NCBI RefSeq assembly: GCF_900166635.1
Contig: NZ_LT800497.1
Span: forward strand, 1,888,378-1,952,377
DNA: 64,000 bases
Source: Oceanobacillus timonensis
GTDB lineage: Bacteria; Bacillota; Bacilli; Bacillales; Amphibacillaceae
Direction of reading: 5' to 3'
The stretch's first letter is position 1; each line of letters begins with the position of its first letter. This document shows, piece after piece, positions 26,299 through 37,160 of the stretch. The translations under genes were made by a program, and so were the position numbers. The notes under the pieces are model-generated. The model made no database searches. It worked only from the letters and a program-made list of their open reading frames with translations, and was not told the DNA's origin.

Positions 26299-26825
26299 AA
26301 TACGCTTAAAACATATGATGGTTTCTATTCTGTGTATCAGCCAGCCGGTACAGGGTATTCTACAATTGGTGTTACACAGAAAGTAACAGTCTGGTGTGAT
26401 GGAATGAATGAAAAAGGCTTAGCGACGGAGTATACGTTTATTCGTCGTAAGCGGCTCAAGGATGGATTTATCTGTAACTTGATTGGGAGACTTATTTTAG
26501 AAACTTGTGCAAATATAGAGGGAGATGTTTCTTTCTTAAAGAATATTCCACATTATGGCTTGTTCAGCTATGTACTAAAGGATACGAATCAGACGAAAGC
26601 AGCTTTTGTCGAAGCTTCACGGAAAAATATTGAGGTGAGGAGTGGAGCAGCTTATACGAACCATTATCAAATAATGAAAAAAGAAAATCACCATTATATA
26701 AAGGAATCCAAAAGACGTTTAGAAGTTATGGAAAAGCCAATCATGTTCTTACAACGGGGAAGACAGCTTTGCATTTATTAAATGGTACCAAAAGTTGTTT
26801 TCATATTGCTTTCTCTTTGGAATGA
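26299..26825 (+). pseudogene. Truncated, frameshifted copy of a C45-type Ntn hydrolase
   Basis: The translated piece from KTYDGFYSVYQPAGTGYSTI through CDGMNEKGLATEYTF to YTNHYQIMKKENHHYIKESK is a close relative of residues about 117-260 of the complete gene at 30017. About 116 N-terminal residues including the active-site Cys are absent, and a frameshift after RRLEVME moves the match (ALHLLNGTKSCF) to another frame, ending at 26825. It directly abuts the operon terminator. It cannot encode an active enzyme. Confidence 0.9.
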
Positions 26826-26940
26826 AATATAGCTCAATCACTAATCATGAAAGAACCGAAGATTTACCGGCAATTGACCGGAAGTACCTTCGGATTTGCA
26901 TGTGGTAAAAGTAATATTTCCATTTAAGTGCCTTCCTTAG

Positions 26941-28420
<1,480 letters not shown>

Positions 28421-28483
28421 AGGAACATTACATTCCCCTATAGAATATTCATATGCATAGAGAGTCCATAGTAGGAGAGTGGA

Positions 28484-29581
28484 ATGATGGTTAGTATTAG
28501 CCTTTGTATGATTGTAAAGAATGAAGAAGATGTTATTGGACGTTGCCTGGGTTCAGTGAAGAACCTGGTTGACGAAATCAATATTATTGACACTGGATCG
28601 ACGGATCAAACGAAAAATATTGTAATGGACTATACAAACCGAATATATGATTTTAAGTGGGTAGATGATTTTGCAGCGGCAAGAAATTTTGCTTTGGAAC
28701 ACGCGACAAAAGATTATATTTTTTGGCTTGATGCTGATGATGTATTGCTAGAAAAGGATCAGGAAAAATTAGCAAGTCTTAAAAATAATCTTGATTCAGA
28801 AATAGACGTAGTCACCATGGATTACCACCTTGCATTTGACGAATATAAAAATGTGACATTTAGCGTAAGACGTAACCGCCTTGTGAAAAGAGAAAGAAAC
28901 TTCCGCTGGATTGGGGCTGTTCACGAATACCTGGAAGTTGGGGGCAATATATTCACCAGTAATATAGCTGTGACCCACCATAAATTACACCATGATTCAG
29001 ATAGAAATCTGCAAATCTATGAAAACCGATTAGCAAAAGGGGAGGAATTTACCCCGCGCGATTTATTTTACTTTGCAAATGAGTTAACTGATCATCGTAT
29101 GTTTGAACGGGCAGTCTATTTTTATGAGCAATTCCTGGCAACAGGGCAAGGGTGGTTGGAAGACAACATAGCTGCTTGCGGAAAACTGGCGGATTGTTAT
29201 TCAGAATTGGGTCAACCGAAAAATGAGCTGCAATCCGTGTTCAGGTCATTTTCATACGATCGTCCCCGTGCAGAATTCTGCTGCCGGTTGGGCTATTATT
29301 TTTTACAAAAAAATGATTTTCCAACCGCAATATTTTGGTATGACATCGCAGCAGAAACAGACCAATCTAAAGATGGAATGGGATTTGTTAATATTTCTTG
29401 TTCGACGTGGCTTCCTCATTTACAACTTTGTGTTTGTTATGATCGATTGGGGGATTACGAGTCTGCCTATTACCATAATGAAATTGCCCGGAAATATCGC
29501 CCGAAAGATAAGAATGTTCTACACAACAAGCAGTATTTGGAGGAAACATTGCAGAGGAGTGGTAAAGGTGATTACCAATAA
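28484..29581 (+). CDS. Family 2 glycosyltransferase with C-terminal TPR-like repeats
   Basis: 365 residues from ATG 28484 after GGAGAG. Residues 1-200 are a GT2 domain: SISLCMIVKNEEDVIGRCLG, IDTGSTDQTKNIV, FAAARNFALEHATKDYIFWL and DADDVLL (DxD near residue 90), then FRWIGAVHEYLEV. Residues 205-360 are TPR-like helices (DLFYFANELTDHRMFERAVY, LADCYSELGQPKNEL). This layout is common in glycosyltransferases beside exosporium collagen genes and in SunS-like protein glycosyltransferases. It lies divergent from the collagen gene, so it may modify that protein (inference). Confidence 0.85.
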   Translation: MMVSISLCMIVKNEEDVIGRCLGSVKNLVDEINIIDTGSTDQTKNIVMDYTNRIYDFKWVDDFAAARNFALEHATKDYIFWLDADDVLLEKDQEKLASLKNNLDSEIDVVTMDYHLAFDEYKNVTFSVRRNRLVKRERNFRWIGAVHEYLEVGGNIFTSNIAVTHHKLHHDSDRNLQIYENRLAKGEEFTPRDLFYFANELTDHRMFERAVYFYEQFLATGQGWLEDNIAACGKLADCYSELGQPKNELQSVFRSFSYDRPRAEFCCRLGYYFLQKNDFPTAIFWYDIAAETDQSKDGMGFVNISCSTWLPHLQLCVCYDRLGDYESAYYHNEIARKYRPKDKNVLHNKQYLEETLQRSGKGDYQ

Positions 29582-30016
29582 CGTTATAACTTCTTTTGCA
29601 ATTTTACCAATAATATTTGATTGATTGTTATCTCTTATCCCCCATCTTGAAATAGTCGTCCAGAATCTATCAATTTCTTGGAGTCAACACCATTATATTC
29701 TGCTGGTCGTCATACGATTTGACAACGCTGGGATAGAGCCCCTTACGTCTGAGAAATAACATCTAGACAACCCATTATATTAATGGCTGCAGGCTACAGA
29801 AAATGGTGTATGTCTAATGGAACTAACTGCAATCGTTCTTTTATTATGCGGTATTGTATTAAATATCATTTCATTATAAGTACATGCTTTTCAAGACGCT
29901 TCTGTTTGATTAGTGTCCGCTCAAAAAGAATCAGATTATTTCCTAATCAAATGTGTTTCATTTGCCGGTGATATTTAGTACGCTAAGAATGATATAGGAA
30001 ATACAAGGGGGTTCTT
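29582..30016. other. Intergenic region, no gene seen
   Basis: About 435 bases with only short broken frames. Some look like debris, but nothing is recognisable. The promoter of the next gene should lie close to 29950-30000. Confidence 0.4.
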
Positions 30017-31093
30017 ATGAAAAGGGTCAGTACAAATGTTATTCAATTTCGAGGTACGCATTATGAATTTGGCTACCATCAAGGTACTTTAGTAAAAAAT
30101 CATATCTTAATAAAAAATCGTGAAAATCAATGGAAGGTAAGAACGCCGTTATTTTCGATTAATATCCAAGAAACAAAAAGGATTTTTCAAGAAATCGCAC
30201 CGGCAATTTGGGAAGAATTATTAGGCTTTGCAGAAGCGCTTGAATGGCCAATGGAAAGAGTTTTGCTTGAATTTGGAGGATATCGTGTGAAATTGAACCG
30301 TTCTGGATGTTCCATTTTAACGGGAAAGGATTATTTAATCCGTAATTATGATTATCATCCTAAAACTTATGACGGTTTTTTTTCGGCGTTTCAGCCTGCG
30401 GATACAGGCTATGCGGTGATAGGCGTTACGCAGAAAGTAACGGGACGTTGTGACGGAATGAATGAAAAAGGTTTAGCAATGGGGTATACCTTTATGCATC
30501 GCAAACGTCCAAAAGACGGTTTTGTCTGCTATATGATTGGAAGAATGATTTTAGAAACATGTGCCGATATAGACGAAGCTGTTTCGTTACTAAAGCAAAT
30601 CCCGCATCGTGGTTCATTTAGTTATGTATTATTTGATCATAAACATACGGAAGCAACTATCGTAGAAGCTTCGCCAAGAAATGTCGAAGTTAGAAAGGGA
30701 ACAGCATGTACAAATCATTTTCAAATAATGAAGGAGGAAAACCGCCATTATTTGAAGGATTCGAAAAGACGTTTAGAAATGATGGAAAACCATCAATCAA
30801 GTTTGCTAAATAAAGAAGAAGCATTTCAACTGTTAAACGGAACAGAAAACGGTGTATTTTCTAAACTATATGGTCAGTGGGCAGGTACGATACATACTTC
30901 TGCATATTTCCCATCAACATTAGAAGCATGGCTTGCTCTGGGCGGTGATCAGCAGCCTGTTATATTTGACTTTGCTTCATGGTTAAAAGGGAATGATTTT
31001 CCCATATCTGCCGTCACAGGAACGATTGACACAGATATTCCATTCGTACATATGGAAAAAGCAGATTGGTTTAAAGAAGCGTCTAAAAAGTAA
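30017..31093 (+). CDS. C45-type Ntn hydrolase (acyl-CoA:6-APA acyltransferase-like)
   Basis: 358 residues from ATG 30017 after AAGGGGG. Family features are FRGTHYEFGYHQG near the start, the LNRSGCSIL site where Gly-Cys98 would be cleaved to leave an N-terminal nucleophile Cys, LIRNYDYHP, GVTQKVTGRCDGMNEKGLAM and ACTNHFQ. Such proteins hydrolyse or form amide bonds of acyl-amino compounds, from penicillin precursors to bile salts and acyl-homoserine lactones. The substrate is unknown. A dead copy lies at 26.3 kb. Confidence 0.85.
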   Translation: MKRVSTNVIQFRGTHYEFGYHQGTLVKNHILIKNRENQWKVRTPLFSINIQETKRIFQEIAPAIWEELLGFAEALEWPMERVLLEFGGYRVKLNRSGCSILTGKDYLIRNYDYHPKTYDGFFSAFQPADTGYAVIGVTQKVTGRCDGMNEKGLAMGYTFMHRKRPKDGFVCYMIGRMILETCADIDEAVSLLKQIPHRGSFSYVLFDHKHTEATIVEASPRNVEVRKGTACTNHFQIMKEENRHYLKDSKRRLEMMENHQSSLLNKEEAFQLLNGTENGVFSKLYGQWAGTIHTSAYFPSTLEAWLALGGDQQPVIFDFASWLKGNDFPISAVTGTIDTDIPFVHMEKADWFKEASKK

Positions 31094-31110
31094 GCAATTT
31101 TGTCGGATGA

Positions 31111-31156
31111 ATAAAATAAGAAGGGATGTCATTTTGGGCAAAACTTCTTATTTTAT
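31111..31156 (+). terminator. Terminator of the C45-type gene
   Basis: A perfect 13-bp stem, ATAAAATAAGAAG (31111-31123) with CTTCTTATTTTAT (31144-31156), 17 bases after the stop. Confidence 0.75.
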
Positions 31157-31272
31157 TAAAATAATATCATTAAACCTAGTTGACAACTCAGTTTAATATG
31201 CTTTATGATTAATTAATATTTCGAAAATAGAATGAAAGTTTCTAAAAAAATGATTAAACGGAGGGTTTTGAA

Positions 31273-32466
31273 ATGGGAGACACAAAAGATAAAATCATTG
31301 ATTCGATTCATGCACAATTGGAACAGTCCTTTGAAGAAGTGCAAGGCTGGAGAAGATACATGCACCAGCACCCGGAATTATCCTTTCAAGAAGTACATAC
31401 AGCAGCATATATTGAAGAAAAATTAAAAAGTTTTGGGCTTGAGGTGCAGAAAAATATTGGTGGTAATGGTCTCATAAGTGTTTTAGAAGGCAGTGAGCCC
31501 GGAAAGAAAATTGCATTGCGTGCGGACTTTGATGCATTGCCAATTGAAGATGAGAAGGAAACACCTTATAAATCTACAAAACCTGGAGTCATGCATGCGT
31601 GCGGACATGATGGACATACGGCAGCTTTACTTGGAGTGGCGAAAGTGATCAGTCAACATAAAGAAAAACTAAAAGGAAGTATTGTATTTGTCTTTCAACC
31701 AGCGGAAGAAACACCGCCAGGCGGAGCAAAATTTATGATTGAAGAAGGTATTTTGGATGATGTGGATTATGTATTTGGTGCACATCTGGCTTCGGATATT
31801 CCGCTTGGAAAGGCAGCAGTCGGAGAAGGACGCCGGATGGCGGCGGTAGATAAGTTTGCAATTGATATTAAAGGCCGGGGCGGCCATGGTGCCCGTCCGC
31901 ATGAATCGACGGATACCCTTGTCATCGGAACCAGTGTCGTAGAGGCTTTGCAGAAAATTGTGAGCCGTCAAATCGATCCTTTGCAATCAGCAGTCGTCAC
32001 TATTGGTGTTTTTCAAGCGGGAAATGCGTTTAATGTGATACCGGATACAGTCAGAATTGAAGGAACAGTTCGAACCTTTGAGCCTGAGGTACGGGATAAA
32101 GTAGAAAACGAGATTCGTTCTATTCTTGATGGGATTACAACGGCTTTCCATGCAACTTATGAGTTAGACTTTTTAAGGGGATATCCTGCACTGTTTAATC
32201 ATAAAGCAGAAACAGACGTTGCCAGAGAGTTATTTAAAGAAACATTTGATGAAGAGAATGTCGTAGAATTAGCTACGGTAATGGGAGCAGAGGACTTTTC
32301 TTATTTCTTGGAAGAGAAACCGGGAACGTATTTTCGAATTGGTTCAAGAAATGAGGATGAAGCTACGCATTACCCACATCATCATCCACGGTTTGACATT
32401 GATGAACGAGCATTAGTAAATATAGAAAAGGCATTTGCATCTATCATTCACCATTATTTATTTTAA
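31273..32466 (+). CDS. M20-family amidohydrolase (N-acyl amino acid hydrolase type)
   Basis: 397 residues from ATG 31273 after GGAGGGTTTTGAA. The metal-binding pattern of the peptidase M20D group is present: RRYMHQHPELSFQE, LRADFDALPIEDE, MHACGHDGHTAALLG (Cys/His metal ligands near residue 109), FQPAEETPPGG, and TVMGAEDFSYFLEEKPGTYF with the late His motif YPHHHPRFD. It hydrolyses the amide of N-acyl amino acids or similar. It is the first gene of a block followed by a peptide importer, so it probably processes the imported substrate. Confidence 0.92.
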   Translation: MGDTKDKIIDSIHAQLEQSFEEVQGWRRYMHQHPELSFQEVHTAAYIEEKLKSFGLEVQKNIGGNGLISVLEGSEPGKKIALRADFDALPIEDEKETPYKSTKPGVMHACGHDGHTAALLGVAKVISQHKEKLKGSIVFVFQPAEETPPGGAKFMIEEGILDDVDYVFGAHLASDIPLGKAAVGEGRRMAAVDKFAIDIKGRGGHGARPHESTDTLVIGTSVVEALQKIVSRQIDPLQSAVVTIGVFQAGNAFNVIPDTVRIEGTVRTFEPEVRDKVENEIRSILDGITTAFHATYELDFLRGYPALFNHKAETDVARELFKETFDEENVVELATVMGAEDFSYFLEEKPGTYFRIGSRNEDEATHYPHHHPRFDIDERALVNIEKAFASIIHHYLF

Positions 32467-32521
32467 GATAAAATGCCTGGATGAAAAGGCGAATATAACT
32501 TTTTAAAAGGGGATATACAGG

Positions 32522-34120
32522 ATGAACAAACGCTTTCGTTTTATTATAATTTCGATTTTCTCCGTATTTTGGCTGGCTGCATGCGGAAGTCAGGAAGAAT
32601 CTGCTGACGGAACTGAAAATACGGAACCAGAAGGAGAACCGGTAGAAGGAGGAACATTAAACGTTGCTTACCCTTCGGAGCCGGATACGCTCGATTGGAT
32701 GGCAACCAGTGCTACGCCAACGAGAGATATTGCCTGGCATATTTTTGAACCGCTGCTGGGACCGGATAGTGACTATCAAGTACAGCCAGTTGTAGCAGAA
32801 GATTTCACAGTTAGTGAAGATGAAACGCTTTATACTATCACTTTAAGAGACGATGTGACCTTTCATGATGGTTCCGATGTAACTGCAGAAGATGTGGTTG
32901 CTTCACTGGACAGATGGAGAACGGTTTCTTCCGTAGGGCAAGAATCAGATAAATACATAGATTCTGTCACCATCGTGGATGATCAAACGATTGAAATTCA
33001 ATTGACGGAAGTATACAACGCTTTTTTATCTGATATGAGTGCACCTAAAAGTGCTTTGATGATTATTCCAGAAGAAATTGCTGAAGAAGCAGGGGAGCAG
33101 CCGTTAACGCCGGAACAGTTGGTAGGAACAGGTCCTTACCAATTTGATGAATGGAACCGGGGAAGCGACATTCTCTTATCGAAATATGAAGATTATTCAC
33201 CGCGGGAAGAAGAAGACCTTGGCGGGTTAGCAGGTCAAAAAAACGCCTACTTTGATGCATTAAATTTTGAGATTGTGAAAGATCCGCAAGTTGCCATTAA
33301 TGGTATTAAAACAGATTTATATGACTACGCCTTGAGTATACCGAATGATTTATATGATGTTGCAGAGTCTGACCCTTCCATTGATTCTGTCAGCTATATT
33401 AATGGTTACTCAACGATTACGCCGGATAAATCAGAAGCACCATTTGATGATATTCAAGTAAGAGAAGCTTTAAATCTGGCATTAGATAAAGAAGCAATGG
33501 CGGAGGCAACGTACGGAAATAGTGATTTTTATTCCTTTGACGGAGCGTTGTTTGATCCGGAACAGACACAGCTTTATTCAGAGGAAGGAACGGAAGAATA
33601 TTTAAACTATGACCCGGAACGGGCTAAGGAATTATTAGAGGAATCCGATTATAATGGCGAGACGTTAAAAGTATTACATTCTAATGATTCGGAAATTTAT
33701 AAGCGAATCTCCCAAGTGATGCAACAGCAGTTAGAAGAAGTTGGATTTTCCATTGAACTTGTTCCGCTGGAATGGGCAACGTACTTAGAGCAATGGAGCG
33801 ATCCATCTAATTGGGATTTGGTTGTTGTTGGATGGTCAACAAGGTTCTCTCCAAATGAACTTGGTCAGCTTGTTAATGATACAAACAGCAGCGGCTGGTA
33901 TGACAGTGAACGTTGGCGAGACTTAGTAGATGACTGGGCTGTCGCTTCAGATGACGATGAGAGAGCAGATATATTATCGGAAATGAATCAAACAGTTTGG
34001 GATGAACTTCCGTTTATTAAAGTGGCTAATGAAACACGGCTTGATATTAAAGGAGAACAGGTTCAATTAGAGGAAAATTGGGTTGGACCGAAATTCTGGG
34101 GATCCTGGAAGAATCAATAG
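32522..34120 (+). CDS. Peptide ABC transporter substrate-binding lipoprotein
   Basis: 532 residues of the family 5 extracellular solute-binding proteins. A lipoprotein signal ends FWLAAC with Cys at 21, followed by an acidic linker. The family signature is seen in PVVAEDFTVSEDETLYTITL, LRDDVTFHDGSDVTAEDVVA and VREALNLALDKEAMAE. It binds peptides or amides outside the membrane and delivers them to the permeases encoded next. AAAAGGGGA lies before ATG. The surplus of acidic residues fits a salt-tolerant organism. Specificity cannot be told. Confidence 0.93.
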   Translation: MNKRFRFIIISIFSVFWLAACGSQEESADGTENTEPEGEPVEGGTLNVAYPSEPDTLDWMATSATPTRDIAWHIFEPLLGPDSDYQVQPVVAEDFTVSEDETLYTITLRDDVTFHDGSDVTAEDVVASLDRWRTVSSVGQESDKYIDSVTIVDDQTIEIQLTEVYNAFLSDMSAPKSALMIIPEEIAEEAGEQPLTPEQLVGTGPYQFDEWNRGSDILLSKYEDYSPREEEDLGGLAGQKNAYFDALNFEIVKDPQVAINGIKTDLYDYALSIPNDLYDVAESDPSIDSVSYINGYSTITPDKSEAPFDDIQVREALNLALDKEAMAEATYGNSDFYSFDGALFDPEQTQLYSEEGTEEYLNYDPERAKELLEESDYNGETLKVLHSNDSEIYKRISQVMQQQLEEVGFSIELVPLEWATYLEQWSDPSNWDLVVVGWSTRFSPNELGQLVNDTNSSGWYDSERWRDLVDDWAVASDDDERADILSEMNQTVWDELPFIKVANETRLDIKGEQVQLEENWVGPKFWGSWKNQ

Positions 34121-34271
34121 AAAATGTTGAAGAAGCCATGTTCTTTGTCTATATTGACGTGGCTTCTTTCCTATTCTTAGAATCATTTTTTACTTAAATA
34201 AATTATATGTTGCCGGTAGTATCCGTTTAAAAGGAGCAGAACGGTAAAACAGCAAATGAGGTGAATACGGT

Positions 34272-35216
34272 TTGTTACAATATACCATACGTCGGCTGAT
34301 ATCTATTATTCCAGTTTTGCTGATTGTCAGTATTATAGTTTTTATGATTGTTCATTTAACTCCAGGTAATCCGGCTTACCTGATTCTTGGGGAAGACAGC
34401 TCGGAGGAGGCAGTCCAACAGCTGGAAGAACAATTGGGATTAAACCAGCCGGCAGTCATGCAGTTTTTTGACTGGGGTACGAATGTACTTACAGGAGATT
34501 TAGGAGAATCTGTGTATTCTTCCGAACCAGTTCTATCTATTATATTGGACAGAATTGGTCCAACCTTCAGTGTGATGGTGATTTCCATGATTTTTACGCT
34601 AGTTATTGCTATCCCTGTAGCGATTTTCGTTGTCTGGAAGCGACAAACGGTATTAGACCCATTATTTATTTCCGCATCTTTGTTAGGAGCTTCCATTCCG
34701 GAATTCTGGTTTGCTATGCTGCTGGTTCTGGGATTGGGTGTCAGCATACCGATTTTTCCGGTTGCAGGATATATCCCGATTGCAGAAGGGTTTATACCAT
34801 GGCTGCACCATTTAATATTGCCGGCATTTGTGCTGGCGACTGTGGAAATAGGTTTAATTTCCAGAATGTTACGAGATGGAATGTTGGAAGCGGTAAATCA
34901 AGATTATACCAAAACAGCGCGTGCGAAAGGCATTAAAGAAAGCATGGTGCTGATGAAACATGTTTTTTCGAATGCATTAATCCCGACAACTACGGTGATT
35001 GGTGTGACGATAGCAGGGTTATTAGGCGGCACTGTCATTATTGAAACGATATTTACAATACCGGGAATTGGACAGCTGCTGATTGACTCTATCCATCGGA
35101 GAGATTATCCCGTCATTCAAGGGGTTGTTTTATTCATTGCTGTAGTCTACGTGATTATCAATTTACTCGTTGATTTGCTTTATGGATTGCTTGATCCACG
35201 AATCCGATATGATTAA
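34272..35216 (+). CDS. Peptide ABC transporter permease (DppB/OppB type)
   Basis: 314 residues from TTG 34272 with GAGGTG 8 bases upstream. Six hydrophobic segments; HLTPGNPAYLILGEDSS is the N-terminal family block, and the EAA loop reads YTKTARAKGIKESMVLMKHV (about residues 216-235), which contacts the ATPases. The protein ends LLDPRIRYD, the classical DppB/OppB tail. It forms half of the inner-membrane channel with the next gene. About 150 bases separate it from the binding protein; no strong terminator was seen there. Confidence 0.94.
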   Translation: MLQYTIRRLISIIPVLLIVSIIVFMIVHLTPGNPAYLILGEDSSEEAVQQLEEQLGLNQPAVMQFFDWGTNVLTGDLGESVYSSEPVLSIILDRIGPTFSVMVISMIFTLVIAIPVAIFVVWKRQTVLDPLFISASLLGASIPEFWFAMLLVLGLGVSIPIFPVAGYIPIAEGFIPWLHHLILPAFVLATVEIGLISRMLRDGMLEAVNQDYTKTARAKGIKESMVLMKHVFSNALIPTTTVIGVTIAGLLGGTVIIETIFTIPGIGQLLIDSIHRRDYPVIQGVVLFIAVVYVIINLLVDLLYGLLDPRIRYD

Positions 35217-35271
35217 AGGAGTTACGGATACTTTCAAACATGTATGTATATAGAAAAAAGGGGATATCTCT

Positions 35272-36123
35272 ATGCTGAAGAAAAAAAGAAATGTAATTGC
35301 TTTTTCCACCTTGGCAATTTTAACCATCGCAACGATAACAGCTAATTATTGGCTCCCTGTTTCTCCAGGTTTTATAGATGCCACGCAGCGATTGCTTTCT
35401 CCGTCCGGAGCTCATTGGTTTGGTACGGATCACTTTGGAAGAGATGTATTTGCATTAACCGTGGTAGCGGCAAGAGTCTCTTTAACAGTTGGTGTGACAG
35501 TGGCTGTATTAGCAACGGTTTTAGGGACAATAACCGGACTGATAGCAGGTTATTATAAAAAAGCTGATTTTATTATTATGCGCGTTATTGACGGAATGCT
35601 GGCTTTTCCTTCTTTGCTTCTGGCGTTGGCACTGGTTGCAGCGTTGGGAGGGAGTGTGACCAATATCATTATTGCGTTAACCTTTTCCTTTTGGCCGGTG
35701 ATGACAAGAATTGTGCGTTCGGCAGTATTACAAATTAATGCTGTGCAATACATTGAAGCAGCAAAAACTTCCGGGGTCAGTGATCCGGTGATTCTATCCA
35801 AATATGTATTGCCAAATGTCCTGTCTCCGATTATCGTGCAGGGTACGTTTATTTTTGCCAAAGCCATTCTTGCTGAAGCTGCGCTAAGTTTCTTGGGAGT
35901 TGGTGTAGAACCTTCCACGCCAACTTGGGGAAATATGCTGCAAGAATCGCAAATATATATTTCTACAGCTCCTTGGATTTCGATTTTTCCAGGACTGGCC
36001 ATTGTCGTTACCGTCCTTGCTTTAAACATGCTTGGTGATGGGATGCGTGATGCATTTGATCCACATGCAAAAAGGACGAAAAAAAGGAAAAAACGGATGA
36101 CGGAAGCAAAAATGGCTTCTTAA
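35272..36123 (+). CDS. Peptide ABC transporter permease (DppC/OppC type)
   Basis: 283 residues from ATG 35272 after AAAAAGGGGA. SPSGAHWFGTDHFGRDVFAL is the typical N-terminal block, and the EAA loop is YIEAAKTSGVSDPVILSKYV. SFLGVGVEPSTPTWGNMLQE near residue 205 is the usual DppC motif. It pairs with the DppB-type permease. The C-terminus is very basic (KRTKKRKKR), longer than usual. It ends 17 bases before the next gene. Confidence 0.94.
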   Translation: MLKKKRNVIAFSTLAILTIATITANYWLPVSPGFIDATQRLLSPSGAHWFGTDHFGRDVFALTVVAARVSLTVGVTVAVLATVLGTITGLIAGYYKKADFIIMRVIDGMLAFPSLLLALALVAALGGSVTNIIIALTFSFWPVMTRIVRSAVLQINAVQYIEAAKTSGVSDPVILSKYVLPNVLSPIIVQGTFIFAKAILAEAALSFLGVGVEPSTPTWGNMLQESQIYISTAPWISIFPGLAIVVTVLALNMLGDGMRDAFDPHAKRTKKRKKRMTEAKMAS

Positions 36124-36140
36124 GAAAGGAGCGGTATGTA

Positions 36141-37160
36141 ATGCTTGAAGTAAAAAATCTAAAAAGCTACATTGATACAGAAGGCGGAATAGTGAAAGCA
36201 GTAGACGATGTTTCTTTCCAGATTCAAGCGGGGGAAACCGTATGTATTGTAGGAGAGTCAGGAAGCGGGAAAAGTGTTTTAGCACATTCTATCATGCAGT
36301 TAAACCCTTCTCCTCCTGTTTTCTATCCTGAAGGAGAAATTTCGTTTGAAGAAAAAAATATACTTGATATGAGTGAAAAAGAAATTCGCAAAATGAGAGG
36401 TCATGACATCGCGATGATTTTTCAAGACCCGATGTCCAGTTTGAATCCTGTTTTCAAGATTGGAGATCAATTAATCGAAGCGATTCGGTCTCACGAAAAA
36501 AAATCTAAAAAAGATGCAAAAAAGCGTGCATTAGAGTTATTGACCGACGTTGGTATACCTGATCCGGAAAGGAGATTGCAAGATTATCCACATCAGTTTT
36601 CCGGAGGGATGCGTCAGCGTGTTTTAATTGCAATCGCGCTGGCAGGTCGCCCAAAAGTTTTAATTGCTGATGAACCTACGACAGCGCTTGATGTAACCAT
36701 ACAGGCTCAAATTTTGGAATTAATGCGGACGATTCAAAAAAAGTATGGAACCGCCATTATTCTAATCACGCATGATCTGGGTGTGGTTGCACAGGTTGCA
36801 GACAGAGTACTTGTGATGTATGCAGGCAGGATTGTAGAAGAAGGAAGCGTGTCAGATATATTCTATCGCTCTACTATGCCATATACATGGTCTTTATTAC
36901 GGTCCATGCCACGCATTGATACGGAATCATCCGGCCGGTTAATACCAATTCAAGGACAGCCCAGCAATTTGATTGAACGGCCACAAGGCTGTCATTTTCA
37001 TCCAAGATGTCCATTTGCGAAAGAGGCATGTTTAGAAATAGACCCTTCCTTAACAGAACGCGGAGAAGGGCATTGGGCTGCATGTATCTTATCAGAAGGA
37101 GAATTCAATCAAGCGAAACAGGAATTGGAAGAAAATGCGCAGAAAGGAGCTGTCAAATAA
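36141..37160 (+). CDS. Peptide ABC transporter ATPase (DppD type)
   Basis: 339 residues. Walker A GESGSGKSVLAHSIM (near residues 38-46), Q-loop DPMSSLNPVF, signature FSGGMRQRVLIAIAL, Walker B VLIADEPTTALD and the H-loop THD. The C-terminal oligopeptide block has GCHFHPRCPFAKEACLE, whose cysteines may bind an iron-sulfur cluster in related proteins. It powers import by ATP hydrolysis on the inner face. AGAAAGGAG precedes ATG, and its stop overlaps the next start by one base. Confidence 0.95.
   Translation: MLEVKNLKSYIDTEGGIVKAVDDVSFQIQAGETVCIVGESGSGKSVLAHSIMQLNPSPPVFYPEGEISFEEKNILDMSEKEIRKMRGHDIAMIFQDPMSSLNPVFKIGDQLIEAIRSHEKKSKKDAKKRALELLTDVGIPDPERRLQDYPHQFSGGMRQRVLIAIALAGRPKVLIADEPTTALDVTIQAQILELMRTIQKKYGTAIILITHDLGVVAQVADRVLVMYAGRIVEEGSVSDIFYRSTMPYTWSLLRSMPRIDTESSGRLIPIQGQPSNLIERPQGCHFHPRCPFAKEACLEIDPSLTERGEGHWAACILSEGEFNQAKQELEENAQKGAVK

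Noticed and set aside
29783..29971. Plus-strand 62-codon frame in the 29.6-30.0 kb gap
   Set aside because: No site, many rare-looking residues and no recognisable family.
37007..37159. Upstream extension of the DppF-type ATPase frame
   Set aside because: It overlaps the preceding ATPase gene; the true start is ATG 37160 with a good site.
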